A stretch of 33,506 bases of DNA from Chitinophaga pinensis (GTDB taxonomy: Bacteria > Bacteroidota > Bacteroidia > Flavobacteriales > Flavobacteriaceae). The notes below the pieces were generated by a model, which saw only the letters and a list, made by a program, of their open reading frames with translations, was not told where the DNA came from and did not search any database. The DNA lies in the NCBI GenBank assembly GCA_943324925.2, contig CALPNL020000002.1, positions 1-33,506 on the forward strand. The letters run 5' to 3'. The translations under genes were made by a program, and so were the position numbers. Shown in pieces: positions 16,481-24,180 of the stretch (the first letter of the stretch is position 1; each line of letters opens with the position of its first letter).

Positions 16481-16942
16481 ATGAAAACTAAAAACCACTT
16501 ACTAACCATCTTACTATTATTTTCTTACAGCTTATTTGCACAAGGAAAAAAAATGCTTGAGAAAAAAGAAGAAATATTTGCTTTGAAAGTAGCATTTATA
16601 ACTAATAAACTTCCTTTAACAAGTAGTGAAGCTGAAAAATTTTGGCCAATTTATAATGTATTTGAAGACAAACAATTTGAATTGAAACACGAAAAATCAT
16701 TAGTATTCTTAAAGAGAATGGAAGATGGAGCATTAAGTAAAATGTCTGAAAAAGAGGCCGCAATATTATTAGCCAAAATGGAATCTAATGAAGAAGAAAT
16801 TTTTCAAATGCGAAAAAAACTATTTATCAGTTTAAAACCTATTCTTAGTCAAGTAAAATTGATCAAGCTTAAAAAAGCAGAAGAAGAATTCAATAAAAAA
16901 TTATTACTTCAATACATGAAAAAAGGGCCTAGAAAAAACTAA
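16481..16942 (+). CDS. Small exported helical protein of the sigma factor operon (Spy/CpxP-like)
   Basis: 153 aa with a cleavable signal peptide (MKTKNHLLTILLLFSYSLFA, cleavage near QG). The mature part is highly charged and almost entirely helical, with KLPLTSSEAEKFWPIYNVFE and a run of heptad-like helices ending in QYMKKGPRKN. The pattern resembles periplasmic Spy/CpxP-type sensors, and similar Bacteroidetes proteins are annotated as sensors of ECF sigma factors. It starts 11 bp after the putative anti-sigma gene, and its last codons form part of a terminator stem. Confidence 0.7.
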   Translation: MKTKNHLLTILLLFSYSLFAQGKKMLEKKEEIFALKVAFITNKLPLTSSEAEKFWPIYNVFEDKQFELKHEKSLVFLKRMEDGALSKMSEKEAAILLAKMESNEEEIFQMRKKLFISLKPILSQVKLIKLKKAEEEFNKKLLLQYMKKGPRKN

Positions 16943-16951
16943 GCCCTTTTT
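16919..16951. terminator. Terminator overlapping the 3' end of the sigma operon, bidirectional
   Basis: AAAAGGGC / GCCCTTTT stem with inner TAG/CTA pairs around an A6 loop and a T tail. It overlaps the last codons and stop of the exported protein and lies 3 bp from the stop of the convergent DEAD-like gene. Confidence 0.85.
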
Positions 16952-16953
16952 AA

Positions 16954-17565
16954 TTATTCAAATTCAAATAGAAACGGTTCAACCAACATTTTATCAGCAA
17001 TTAAATATATCCTTTCAGAAAGGTGATCAGAGAATATCAAGCGTTGCGTTTTGATAATACTATTAGAAATTCTAACAATTTTAGTATCATGACGTAATTT
17101 TAAAATGGTGTCGGCATCGTCAATAATAAACATTTTCAAACGATTTACGTTATAACCAGCAGTAGAAAACATACTGCTTAATCGGTTTGGAGTCCCAATT
17201 AAAACATCAATGCCAGTAGAAATATAGTTTTTATCATATTCGAGATCTCCTTTATCGTGCACACCATAAACTCTTAAATCGGTTTTACTTCCAAATTTCT
17301 CGAAAAGTTCTTCCATTTCTAGTACTTTCTCTTTATCTTCAACTATAATCAATGCTCTTGGTGATTCCTCCCCTTCACAAACCAATTGCTGAATCACATT
17401 TAATACAATAGTTGCTGATTTGCCTGATCCTTTTGGAGAAATTACAATACAATCAGCACCACTTTTAATGGTTGAAAAAGTTTCACTTTGCATTTCGTTT
17501 GCATCAATTAATCCTTCTTCTACGAGAGCTTCTTGTAACTTTTCGTTTATTTTTTTTAGTTTCAT
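16954..17565 (-). CDS. DEAD/DEAH-box-like protein with only the first RecA domain
   Basis: 203 aa, about half a normal DEAD-box helicase. Visible are a Q-motif-like N-terminus (IDANEMQSETFSTIKSGAD), Walker A (ISPKGSGKSATIV), motif Ib (GTPNRLSSMF), motif II as IDDAD rather than DEAD, and a motif III position reading FSDH instead of SAT. The second RecA domain, with motifs IV-VI (including the HRxGR arginine fingers), is absent. Downstream there is a terminator and no further ORF in frame, so it is not a simple frameshift in this window. It may bind ATP or RNA and act as a regulator rather than a processive helicase. It is the last gene of a possible operon with the regulator and ABC genes; gap to the regulator 30 bp. 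Confidence 0.8.
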   Translation of the reverse strand: MKLKKINEKLQEALVEEGLIDANEMQSETFSTIKSGADCIVISPKGSGKSATIVLNVIQQLVCEGEESPRALIIVEDKEKVLEMEELFEKFGSKTDLRVYGVHDKGDLEYDKNYISTGIDVLIGTPNRLSSMFSTAGYNVNRLKMFIIDDADTILKLRHDTKIVRISNSIIKTQRLIFSDHLSERIYLIADKMLVEPFLFEFE

Positions 17566-17595
17566 AAGTAATTTAAGGCGCCATTTTTTTTCTGA

Positions 17596-18759
17596 CTATT
17601 TACTTGCAAATAAATGAATATCTGTTTCGGAAATTTCATTTCCGCTAAGTATTATCAATCTCTCTACAATATTTCTTAATTCTCGAATATTTCCAGTCCA
17701 ATCGTATTCTTGCATCAATTTTATAGCTTCAACAGAAAATGATTTGGGTGCAATTCCTTGTTCAGTAGTAATTTTTTCGGTAAAATGATTTATCAATAGC
17801 GGAATATCATCTCGTCTTTCGTTTAATCCTGGAACTTTAATTAAAATTACTGCCAAACGATGGTATAAATCTTCCCGAAAGCGTCCTTTTTCAATTTCCT
17901 TTTTTAAATCTTTATTTGTTGCAGCAATTACTCGGACATCTACTTTTATGTCTTTATCTGCTCCCACTCGAGTAATAACGTTTTCTTGTAATGCTCTTAA
18001 AACTTTGGCTTGAGCCGATAAACTCATGTCGCCTATTTCATCTAAAAATAAAGTTCCTTTGTCGGCCGCTTCAAATTTTCCTGCTCTGTCTTTTATAGCA
18101 GATGTAAAAGCGCCTTTTACATGTCCAAAAAGTTCACTTTCAATTAATTCAGATGGAATAGCAGCGCAATTAACTTCAATTAAAGGAAAGTTTGCACGCT
18201 CACTTTTTTCATGTAATTGATGGGCAACCAATTCTTTTCCAGTACCATTTGGACCTGTAATTAAAACTCGGGCTTCTGTTTTAGCTACTTTATCAACCAT
18301 TGTTTTGATATGATTGATGGCCTCGCTTTCGCCAATCATCTCATAATTTTTACTTACAATTTTCTTTAGAATTTTATTTTCAACAACCAATTGTTTTTTA
18401 TCCAAAGCATTTCTAACTGTATTCAATAATCGATTAAGATCTGGTGGTTTAGAAATATAATCAAAAGCGCCAAGACGCATAGTTTGAATGGCCGTTTCCA
18501 TATCACCATGACCGGAAATCATTACAATTGGAATTTCGGGTTTAATTTTCTTAACCGCTTGGAGTAGTTCAACTCCATCCATTTTGGGCATTTTAATATC
18601 ACACAAAACCAAATCATAATCGTTTTGTGCTATTTTTTGATATCCTATGCTTCCATCCTCAGCCTCATCTACTTGATAGGTATCGTTTTCTTCAGTTAGA
18701 ATTTTGGTTAGCACCCTTCTAATTGAAGCTTCGTCCTCAATAATTAAAATTTTACTCAT
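17596..18759 (-). CDS. Sigma-54-dependent NtrC-type response regulator lacking a DNA-binding domain
   Basis: 387 aa. The receiver domain spans residues 1-120, with acidic pocket E8-D9, phospho-acceptor D54 (VLCDIKMPKMDG) and K105-like in DYISKPPDL. The AAA+ domain spans 140-375 with Walker A ITGPNGTGKE, Walker B GTLFLDEIGD, and the sigma-54 contact loop reading GAFTSA rather than GAFTGA. The chain stops soon after NIRELRNIVERLIIL (ETDIHLFASK), so the usual Fis-type helix-turn-helix is missing. It must therefore activate from solution or through a partner. No histidine kinase is adjacent. It lies 18 bp downstream of an ABC permease gene on the same strand and 30 bp upstream of the DEAD-like gene. 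Confidence 0.92.
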   Translation of the reverse strand: MSKILIIEDEASIRRVLTKILTEENDTYQVDEAEDGSIGYQKIAQNDYDLVLCDIKMPKMDGVELLQAVKKIKPEIPIVMISGHGDMETAIQTMRLGAFDYISKPPDLNRLLNTVRNALDKKQLVVENKILKKIVSKNYEMIGESEAINHIKTMVDKVAKTEARVLITGPNGTGKELVAHQLHEKSERANFPLIEVNCAAIPSELIESELFGHVKGAFTSAIKDRAGKFEAADKGTLFLDEIGDMSLSAQAKVLRALQENVITRVGADKDIKVDVRVIAATNKDLKKEIEKGRFREDLYHRLAVILIKVPGLNERRDDIPLLINHFTEKITTEQGIAPKSFSVEAIKLMQEYDWTGNIRELRNIVERLIILSGNEISETDIHLFASK

Positions 18760-18777
18760 ATGATTTTGGTTAGCAAA

Positions 18778-20082
18778 TTAGTATTTCAACCATTTGTACA
18801 ATTCTCTCCATGTTGGTTTTTTTCCATACATTAAAATTCCAACTCGGTATATTTTTGATGCAAACCAAACCACAAAAAAGAAAGTGCCAAAGAGAATTGT
18901 AATTGAAATTAATAATTGCCACCAAGGTACGCCAAAAGGAATTCTCATTAACATAACTATTGGTGAAGTTAATGGAATCATTGAGAAAACAGTCGCTACC
19001 GTTCCATGAGGGTCGTTCATTACCGTAAAAAATCCTATGTAAACTCCTAAAATCAATGGCAATATTATTGGTAATAAAAATTGTTGAGAATCAGTTTCAT
19101 TGTCAACAGCAGCGCCAATTGCCGCATAGAATGAACTATATAAAAAGTATCCTCCAATAAAATAAATTACAAAACAAATTAACAACGTTGCTATAGGTAA
19201 ATTCAATAATTCATTAAAATACAATTGTGCCATTGAACCAAATTCTTGTTGGGCATTCTGAAGCATTTCGGGTGGAATGTTCGAGGTTGGAGTTGCATTT
19301 ATTCCGAAGAACATAGAAACAGAAAATACTAAAATCAATCCAACAATGGTCCAAATTAAAAATTGTAAAATTCCCGCCAATGAAGTTCCAATGATTTTGC
19401 CCATCATTAATTGAAATGGTTTTACAGAAGAAATGATAATCTCAATAATTCTATTTGTTTTTTCTTCAATTACACTTCGCATAACCATATTGCCATAAAT
19501 AACAATAAACATCATGATTAGATATCCAAAAGCACCACCTATAGCAATTTTAATTTCATTGATCCCCTTTAAACTATCTTCACCAGTAGCTTTCTTAAGT
19601 TCTAAATTGACGTCAGCTTGAGCGTTACTAATTGCCAATGTATCCAGTTTAGCTAATTTAAAATTCTCATTGGTGATTTTATTTGAAATTACTTCTTGAA
19701 CATGATCTACAAAATTAATACTTGGACTTTCATTAGAAATATATTGAATTTTGTTTTCCAAAGTTTTAAAATCACTAGTTTTTGGAATGTAAATTAACCC
19801 TTCATAGCTTTCGCTTTTTACACTGTCTTTAATACTATTTACATTACTATTGGATAGATTAATGTATTTATACTCTTCAGAATTTTTAAATTCAGATACA
19901 AAAATTCCCGTTTCATCGTAGACAGCTATTTGTTTAAGATCTGCTTTTAAAGAGCTCAAATAACTCACAAAAACACCAATTCCAACAAACAATAACGGAC
20001 TCAAAAAAGTCATTACAATAAAAGATTTATTTCGAACTTTGGATATAAATTCTCTCTTAATAATTAATGCTAATATGCTCAT
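18778..20082 (-). CDS. ABC-2 type transporter permease (NatB-like exporter)
   Basis: 434-aa inner-membrane permease. One N-terminal helix (SFIVMTFLSPLLFVGIGVFV) is followed by a large extracytoplasmic region (about residues 40-185) and then five or six helices (YLIMMFIVIYGNMVMRSVIE; SLAGILQFLIWTIVGLILVF; PIILPLILGVYIGFFTVMND). The motif VIEEKTNRIIEIIISSVKPF is typical of the NatB/ABC-2 subgroup, linked in some bacteria to sodium or drug export. The substrate is not known here. It is 13 bp after the cognate ATPase gene, so the two proteins very likely form one transporter. Confidence 0.88.
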   Translation of the reverse strand: MSILALIIKREFISKVRNKSFIVMTFLSPLLFVGIGVFVSYLSSLKADLKQIAVYDETGIFVSEFKNSEEYKYINLSNSNVNSIKDSVKSESYEGLIYIPKTSDFKTLENKIQYISNESPSINFVDHVQEVISNKITNENFKLAKLDTLAISNAQADVNLELKKATGEDSLKGINEIKIAIGGAFGYLIMMFIVIYGNMVMRSVIEEKTNRIIEIIISSVKPFQLMMGKIIGTSLAGILQFLIWTIVGLILVFSVSMFFGINATPTSNIPPEMLQNAQQEFGSMAQLYFNELLNLPIATLLICFVIYFIGGYFLYSSFYAAIGAAVDNETDSQQFLLPIILPLILGVYIGFFTVMNDPHGTVATVFSMIPLTSPIVMLMRIPFGVPWWQLLISITILFGTFFFVVWFASKIYRVGILMYGKKPTWRELYKWLKY

Positions 20083-20095
20083 ATTGGATTTTTTT

Positions 20096-21016
20096 TTATT
20101 GACTTACAGTTTGAATAAAAATATCGTTCACAGTTGGTATTTTCTCTACAAAATGGGTAACTTGACCCCTACTAGTTAAAATATTCAAAAGTTCATTTGG
20201 CAACGAATTTCCTAGATTTATTTCTAATTTTAATTCGTTATTTAACGATTTGAAATTGGTAGGCTGAATTGAATAATTCTGAGTGATCGCCAACATTAAT
20301 CCTTCTACATTATCGGTTAAAATTCCTACTTCAAAACTATTGGTTCTAAATTGTTTTTTTACGTCATCTAAACGACCTTCAATAAGTTTGTTGGACTGAT
20401 GAATTAAAGCAATATGATCACAAAGCTCTTCAACGCTTTCCATTCTATGCGTAGAAAATATGATAGTTGATCCTTGTTCTTGAAGTGCAAGAATTTCGTC
20501 TTTTATAATATTAGCATTCACAGGGTCAAAACCTGAAAATGGTTCGTCAAAAATTAATAATTTCGGTTTGTGTAAAACACAAACAACAAATTGAATTTTC
20601 TGAGCCATCCCTTTAGAAAGTTCCTGTATTTTTTTGTTCCACCAACCTTGAATTCCCAACCGATCAAACCAATAGTCCAATTGAATTTTAGCCTCCGATT
20701 TAGATAAACCTTTCATTTGGGCTAAATACAAGCATTGCTCCCCCACTTTCATCGATTTATATAAACCTCGTTCTTCCGGAAGATATCCAATGTGTTGAAT
20801 GTGCTTTGGATTTAGCTTTTCACCATCAAGAATTATTTCGCCGCTATCGGGCATGGTGATTTGATTTATGATACGAATTAATGAAGTTTTTCCTGCGCCA
20901 TTTGGACCTAAAAGGCCATAAATACTTCCTTTTGGCACAGTCAATGAAACTTCATTTAGCGCTGTATAATCACCGTATCTTTTTACAACTTTATTGACTT
21001 CAAGTAGTGTACTCAT
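20096..21016 (-). CDS. ABC transporter ATP-binding protein (NatA-like)
   Basis: 306 aa. Walker A is LLGPNGAGKTSLIRI, the Q-loop lies around YLPEERGLY, the signature is LSKGMAQKI, Walker B is LLIFDEPFSGFD and the switch histidine is in FSTHRME. The C-terminal 80 residues (after IALIHQSNKLIEGRLDDVKK) form a DUF4162-like regulatory extension found in NatA-type ATPases. It is first in a minus-strand operon with the permease, then the sigma-54 regulator. A 120-bp gap with a dnaJ terminator separates it from the chaperone genes upstream. Confidence 0.92.
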   Translation of the reverse strand: MSTLLEVNKVVKRYGDYTALNEVSLTVPKGSIYGLLGPNGAGKTSLIRIINQITMPDSGEIILDGEKLNPKHIQHIGYLPEERGLYKSMKVGEQCLYLAQMKGLSKSEAKIQLDYWFDRLGIQGWWNKKIQELSKGMAQKIQFVVCVLHKPKLLIFDEPFSGFDPVNANIIKDEILALQEQGSTIIFSTHRMESVEELCDHIALIHQSNKLIEGRLDDVKKQFRTNSFEVGILTDNVEGLMLAITQNYSIQPTNFKSLNNELKLEINLGNSLPNELLNILTSRGQVTHFVEKIPTVNDIFIQTVSQ

Positions 21017-21074
21017 TTGAAAATTTATTTATGTAAAAGTATTGATTTTGAAATAAAAATGAATTATAATTTAT

Positions 21075-21106
21075 AAAAAACCCACCCTTATTTTCACAAG
21101 GATGGG
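21075..21106 (-). terminator. Terminator of grpE-dnaJ
   Basis: On the minus strand CCCATCCTT pairs with AAGGGTGGG (one G-U), loop GTGAAAAT, followed by six T. It lies 30 bp after the dnaJ stop. Confidence 0.85.
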
Positions 21107-21136
21107 AAAAATGCTGTAATAAATTACAACAAAAAA

Positions 21137-22258
21137 TTAGGAGAACATGTCCTTTACTTTTTCAAAAAACGACTTATCGCCTTTTTCAGGATTAGGAATA
21201 AAGTTGTCCTCGGTCAACGCTTTTTCAAAAAACTGTTTTTGGTCTTTATTTAATGTTCTAGGAGTCCAAACATTAATATGAATTAACAAATCTCCATTGC
21301 CATAACCATTTATATTAGGAATTCCTTTCCCTTTTAATCTTAATATTTTACCGGATTGAATACCTTCTTCGAGTTTAATTCTAACTTTACCTTTTACCGC
21401 TTCAATATCTTTAGAAACACCAAGAACCGCTTCAGCAAAGCTAATGTATAAGTCTAAATGGAGATTTTCCCCTTCACGCTTTAAAAATTCATGTTCAATT
21501 TCTTCAATTACAACAATCAAATCACCAGGAACACTGTTTCCAGGAGCATCATTACCTTTGTTTGAAACTTTAAGTTGCATTCCATCAACTACACCGCCTG
21601 GAATTTTAATTGAAACTGTTTCGTCATCAACTATCATTCCTTGAGAATCGGCATTGGAAGGTTTGTGATCTAGTAGTTGACCCGAGCCACCACAAGTAGT
21701 ACAAGTTGTAGCTGACTGCATTCTACCCAAAATAGTATTAGTTACTCGCATTACTTGTCCTTGACCATTACAAGAGGAACAAGTTTTGTAGGTTACTCCA
21801 GGGGCTTGAACTTTGCGCTTTACCTTTACTTTTTTCTCTACTCCAAAAGCAATTTCTTCTAAAGTAAGTTTAACTTTTATACGAAGGTTACTTCCTTTTA
21901 CTCTTCTTGGGCCACCGCCACCACCAAATCCAGATCTACCTCCAAAAGCACCACCAAATATATCACCAAATTGGCTAAAGATATCGTCCATGTTCATATG
22001 CCCTCCACCAAAACCGCCACCACCTTGACCACCATTTTCAAACGCTTGATGTCCGAATTGATCGTATTTTGCTTTCTTTTGAGGATCGCTCAAAACTTCA
22101 TAGGCTTCAGCTGCTTTTTTAAAATTATCTTCAGCAACAGCATCACCTGGATTTTTATCAGGGTGAAATTCAATTGCTTTTTTTCGATAGGCTTTTTTTA
22201 TTTCGGCTGCATCAGCATTTCTTGAAATACCTAAAATTTCGTAAAAATCTTTTTTCAT
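21137..22258 (-). CDS. dnaJ: Chaperone DnaJ with shortened zinc finger
   Basis: Hsp40 co-chaperone stimulating DnaK ATPase. J domain 1-70 with H32-P33-D34 (IEFHPDKNPGD); Gly/Phe-rich linker about 75-125 (GQGGGGFGGGHMNMDDIFSQ); cysteine region about 160-200; C-terminal substrate-binding domains to 373. Only two CxxCxGxG repeats are visible (CSSCNGQGQ and CTTCGGSGQ) instead of the four in E. coli DnaJ; the outer pair is replaced by QAPGVTYKT and DHKPSNADSQGMIVDDET. As I recall, this reduced finger is normal in Flavobacterium, so it is a lineage feature, not damage. It lies 57 bp downstream of grpE on the same strand; dnaK is not in the window. Confidence 0.95.
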   Translation of the reverse strand: MKKDFYEILGISRNADAAEIKKAYRKKAIEFHPDKNPGDAVAEDNFKKAAEAYEVLSDPQKKAKYDQFGHQAFENGGQGGGGFGGGHMNMDDIFSQFGDIFGGAFGGRSGFGGGGGPRRVKGSNLRIKVKLTLEEIAFGVEKKVKVKRKVQAPGVTYKTCSSCNGQGQVMRVTNTILGRMQSATTCTTCGGSGQLLDHKPSNADSQGMIVDDETVSIKIPGGVVDGMQLKVSNKGNDAPGNSVPGDLIVVIEEIEHEFLKREGENLHLDLYISFAEAVLGVSKDIEAVKGKVRIKLEEGIQSGKILRLKGKGIPNINGYGNGDLLIHINVWTPRTLNKDQKQFFEKALTEDNFIPNPEKGDKSFFEKVKDMFS

Positions 22259-22315
22259 TTTATAATGTCTTAATCAAACTTAAGCCCAGAAGGCAATTAG
22301 TAAGTTTCTTAGAAT

Positions 22316-22891
22316 TTAGTTTCCGATTACTACTTTAGGAAAACGAATAATTTTGTCACCTAATTTGTATCCTTTTTCAAGAACGTCAACAATTTTGCCT
22401 TTCAAATTTGGTGAAGGAGCAGGAATTTGAGTGATTGCTTCAGCAAAATCGGCATCAAATAAATCACCCGCTTTTATAGTCACTTCTTCTAAACCTTTTG
22501 AAAATAAAGTGCTTTTCAACTTATCATGAATCAATTCCACTCCTTTCAATAAAACTTCATCTTCAGATTTTTTAATTTCAATGATAGCCCTGTCGAAATC
22601 GTCTAAAACTGGTAAAATTGCCAATAAAACCTCTTGATTTGCAGTTTTGAATAAATCAATTCTCTCTTTTGAAGTTCTTCTTTTATAGTTTTCAAATTCA
22701 GCAAAAAGTCTTAAATGCTTGTCTTTTTCGTTTGCTAAATCTAGAGTTAATTGTTCTTCAACACTAAGCTCCTCAACGTTTACTTGCTCATCATTTTCAT
22801 TATTTTCCAATGTAGTTGCGTTAAGGTCTTGATCCATTTCCGTATTTTCAGTGGTCATCTTATCTTTATTTTTAAAAATATTTTTAAACAT
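22316..22891 (-). CDS. grpE: Nucleotide exchange factor GrpE
   Basis: Exchanges ADP for ATP on DnaK. 191 aa: an acidic disordered N-terminus (NENDEQVNVEELSVEEQLTL), a long coiled-coil helix (KDKHLRLFAEFENYKRRTSK), then a beta domain ending in GYKLGDKIIRFPKVVIGN, the typical GrpE C-terminus. Two starts are possible: the ATG at 22891 (MFKNIFKNKDKM) or the ATG 11 codons later (MTTENTEMDQ). I kept the first because it directly follows an AG-rich stretch. It is first in a grpE-dnaJ unit with a plausible promoter just upstream; no CIRCE element was seen. Confidence 0.95.
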   Translation of the reverse strand: MFKNIFKNKDKMTTENTEMDQDLNATTLENNENDEQVNVEELSVEEQLTLDLANEKDKHLRLFAEFENYKRRTSKERIDLFKTANQEVLLAILPVLDDFDRAIIEIKKSEDEVLLKGVELIHDKLKSTLFSKGLEEVTIKAGDLFDADFAEAITQIPAPSPNLKGKIVDVLEKGYKLGDKIIRFPKVVIGN

Positions 22892-22917
22892 TATCTTTTG
22901 TTCTTTTCATTGGATAA

Positions 22918-22949
22918 CAAAATTACTGCCAATTCCTTAAAAATGTCAA
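22918..22949 (-). promoter_or_regulatory. Promoter of grpE-dnaJ
   Basis: Read on the minus strand: TTG (complement of 22947-22949), 21-nt spacer, TAATTTTG (22918-22925), matching the Bacteroidetes -33/-7 layout (TTTG and TAnnTTTG). It lies 27 bp before the grpE ATG. The remaining spacer to 23159 holds an AT-only 11-bp inverted repeat (23100-23129) and nothing else I can name. Confidence 0.5.
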
Positions 22950-23159
22950 ATTGTCACTATTTATTTTCAATAGTACTTTGTGTAATTCACACTAATTAAA
23001 ATTGAGAAAAAAAATTAACTATAATTGTGTAAAACTTTAATAAAATATTAGGATTATATGAATGGCATTAAAGTAAATTTGTTGATGTAGAAGGTTGAAA
23101 TTTATTATTTGCATTAATAAATAATAAATGTAATATTGTTAATTCACATTTAAATAGTG

Positions 23160-23190
23160 AAAAAAGCTCCGTTTTTAAAGGAGCTTTTTT
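23160..23190 (-). terminator. Terminator of the TIGR01777 gene
   Basis: AAAAAAGCTCC / GGAGCTTTTTT stem, loop GTTTTTAAA, with a T tail on both strands, directly after the minus-strand stop codon. Confidence 0.9.
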
Positions 23191-24095
23191 TATTTTAAAA
23201 TATTTTTCAATGCTTCATCGATGGTTTTGTATTTAAAGACAAAACCTTTGTCTATTATTTTTTTTGCACTTATGTTTCTATTTTCAAACAGTAATTCGTG
23301 CATTTCACCTAAAAACAAACTCATCATAAACTTTGGAATATTAGGCATAAAAAGTGGTTTTTTTAAAACCTTAGCAATTACAACAGTAAGCTCCTGATTT
23401 GAAACTGGATTTGGAGAAACAGCATTGTAAACTCCTTCTAAATTATTTTTTATAGCAAAATAATAAAGTGCCGCTATATCATGAATGTGAATCCAAGTTT
23501 GAACCTGCTTACCCGATCCGAAAAAGGAGCCCAAACCAAGTTTAATAGTTTTAAGCATTTCTACCAACGCCCCACCTTTTGTTGAAAGGACGATACCTGT
23601 TCGAAGTTTGCAAACTTTTAAACCTAAGGAGGTAAATTTATCTGTACTTTCTTCCCATTTTATAACCACATTTCCTAAAAAACTAGGATTAACTTGAGTT
23701 GATTTTTCATCGTAAATTATCGTATCACTATTTGGGTAAATTGAGGTTCCTGAGGCAGATACAATTTGTTTTACTTGATTGGGATTGTTCTTGATCGCTT
23801 TAAATAATAAGGCTGAGGATAACAAACGACTTTCAATAATTTCTTGTTTATAGGAATTGGTCCATCTTTTAGAAATATTAGCACCTGCTAGATTTATTAT
23901 TGAATCAACCCCCAGTAAACAATTTTCATCGATTATCCCTTTCTCAGGACTCCAATAAAATCCATTGTAGTTTAATTCGTTAACTATTTTATTCTTGGAT
24001 GTAGTAAGGTAATTAACACTAATTCCATTTTGGAGAAGTAACGAAACTAATTCAGTTCCTATCAAACCTGTTGCACCTGTTATTAAGACTTTCAT
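23190..24095 (-). CDS. TIGR01777 family NAD(P)-binding epimerase-like protein
   Basis: 301 aa, extended SDR (NAD-dependent epimerase/dehydratase) fold. The N-terminal Rossmann motif is VLITGATGLIGTELVSLLL; SIINLAGANISKRWT and the conserved SASGTSIYPNS segment follow. The TIGR01777-type C-terminal DUF1731 region has PIPKFMMSLFLGEMHELL-like character (read here as NIPKFMMSLFLGEMHELLFE), including ISAKKIIDKGF. The canonical catalytic YxxxK is not obvious, as in much of this family, so the reaction is unknown; homologues are sometimes described as cell-division-associated (SulA/YfcH-like). It lies downstream of a DUF4442 gene on the same strand, 85 bp apart. Confidence 0.88.
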   Translation of the reverse strand: MKVLITGATGLIGTELVSLLLQNGISVNYLTTSKNKIVNELNYNGFYWSPEKGIIDENCLLGVDSIINLAGANISKRWTNSYKQEIIESRLLSSALLFKAIKNNPNQVKQIVSASGTSIYPNSDTIIYDEKSTQVNPSFLGNVVIKWEESTDKFTSLGLKVCKLRTGIVLSTKGGALVEMLKTIKLGLGSFFGSGKQVQTWIHIHDIAALYYFAIKNNLEGVYNAVSPNPVSNQELTVVIAKVLKKPLFMPNIPKFMMSLFLGEMHELLFENRNISAKKIIDKGFVFKYKTIDEALKNILK

Positions 24096-24180
24096 TTTAT
24101 TATTTTCTAATGATCAAAATTACATTTATTATAAAATAAAATGATGTATTTAAGTAGTATTTAACTATCGTTAATCGATA

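Noticed and set aside
21813-22225. Plus-strand Pro-rich ORFs over dnaJ
   Set aside because: They are the antisense of the Gly/Phe-rich linker and J domain; no independent support.
22892-23159. A small RNA or CIRCE heat-shock operator upstream of grpE
   Set aside because: No CIRCE-type TTAGCACTC-N9-GAGTGCTAA and no terminator-closed structure apart from the one belonging to the next gene.
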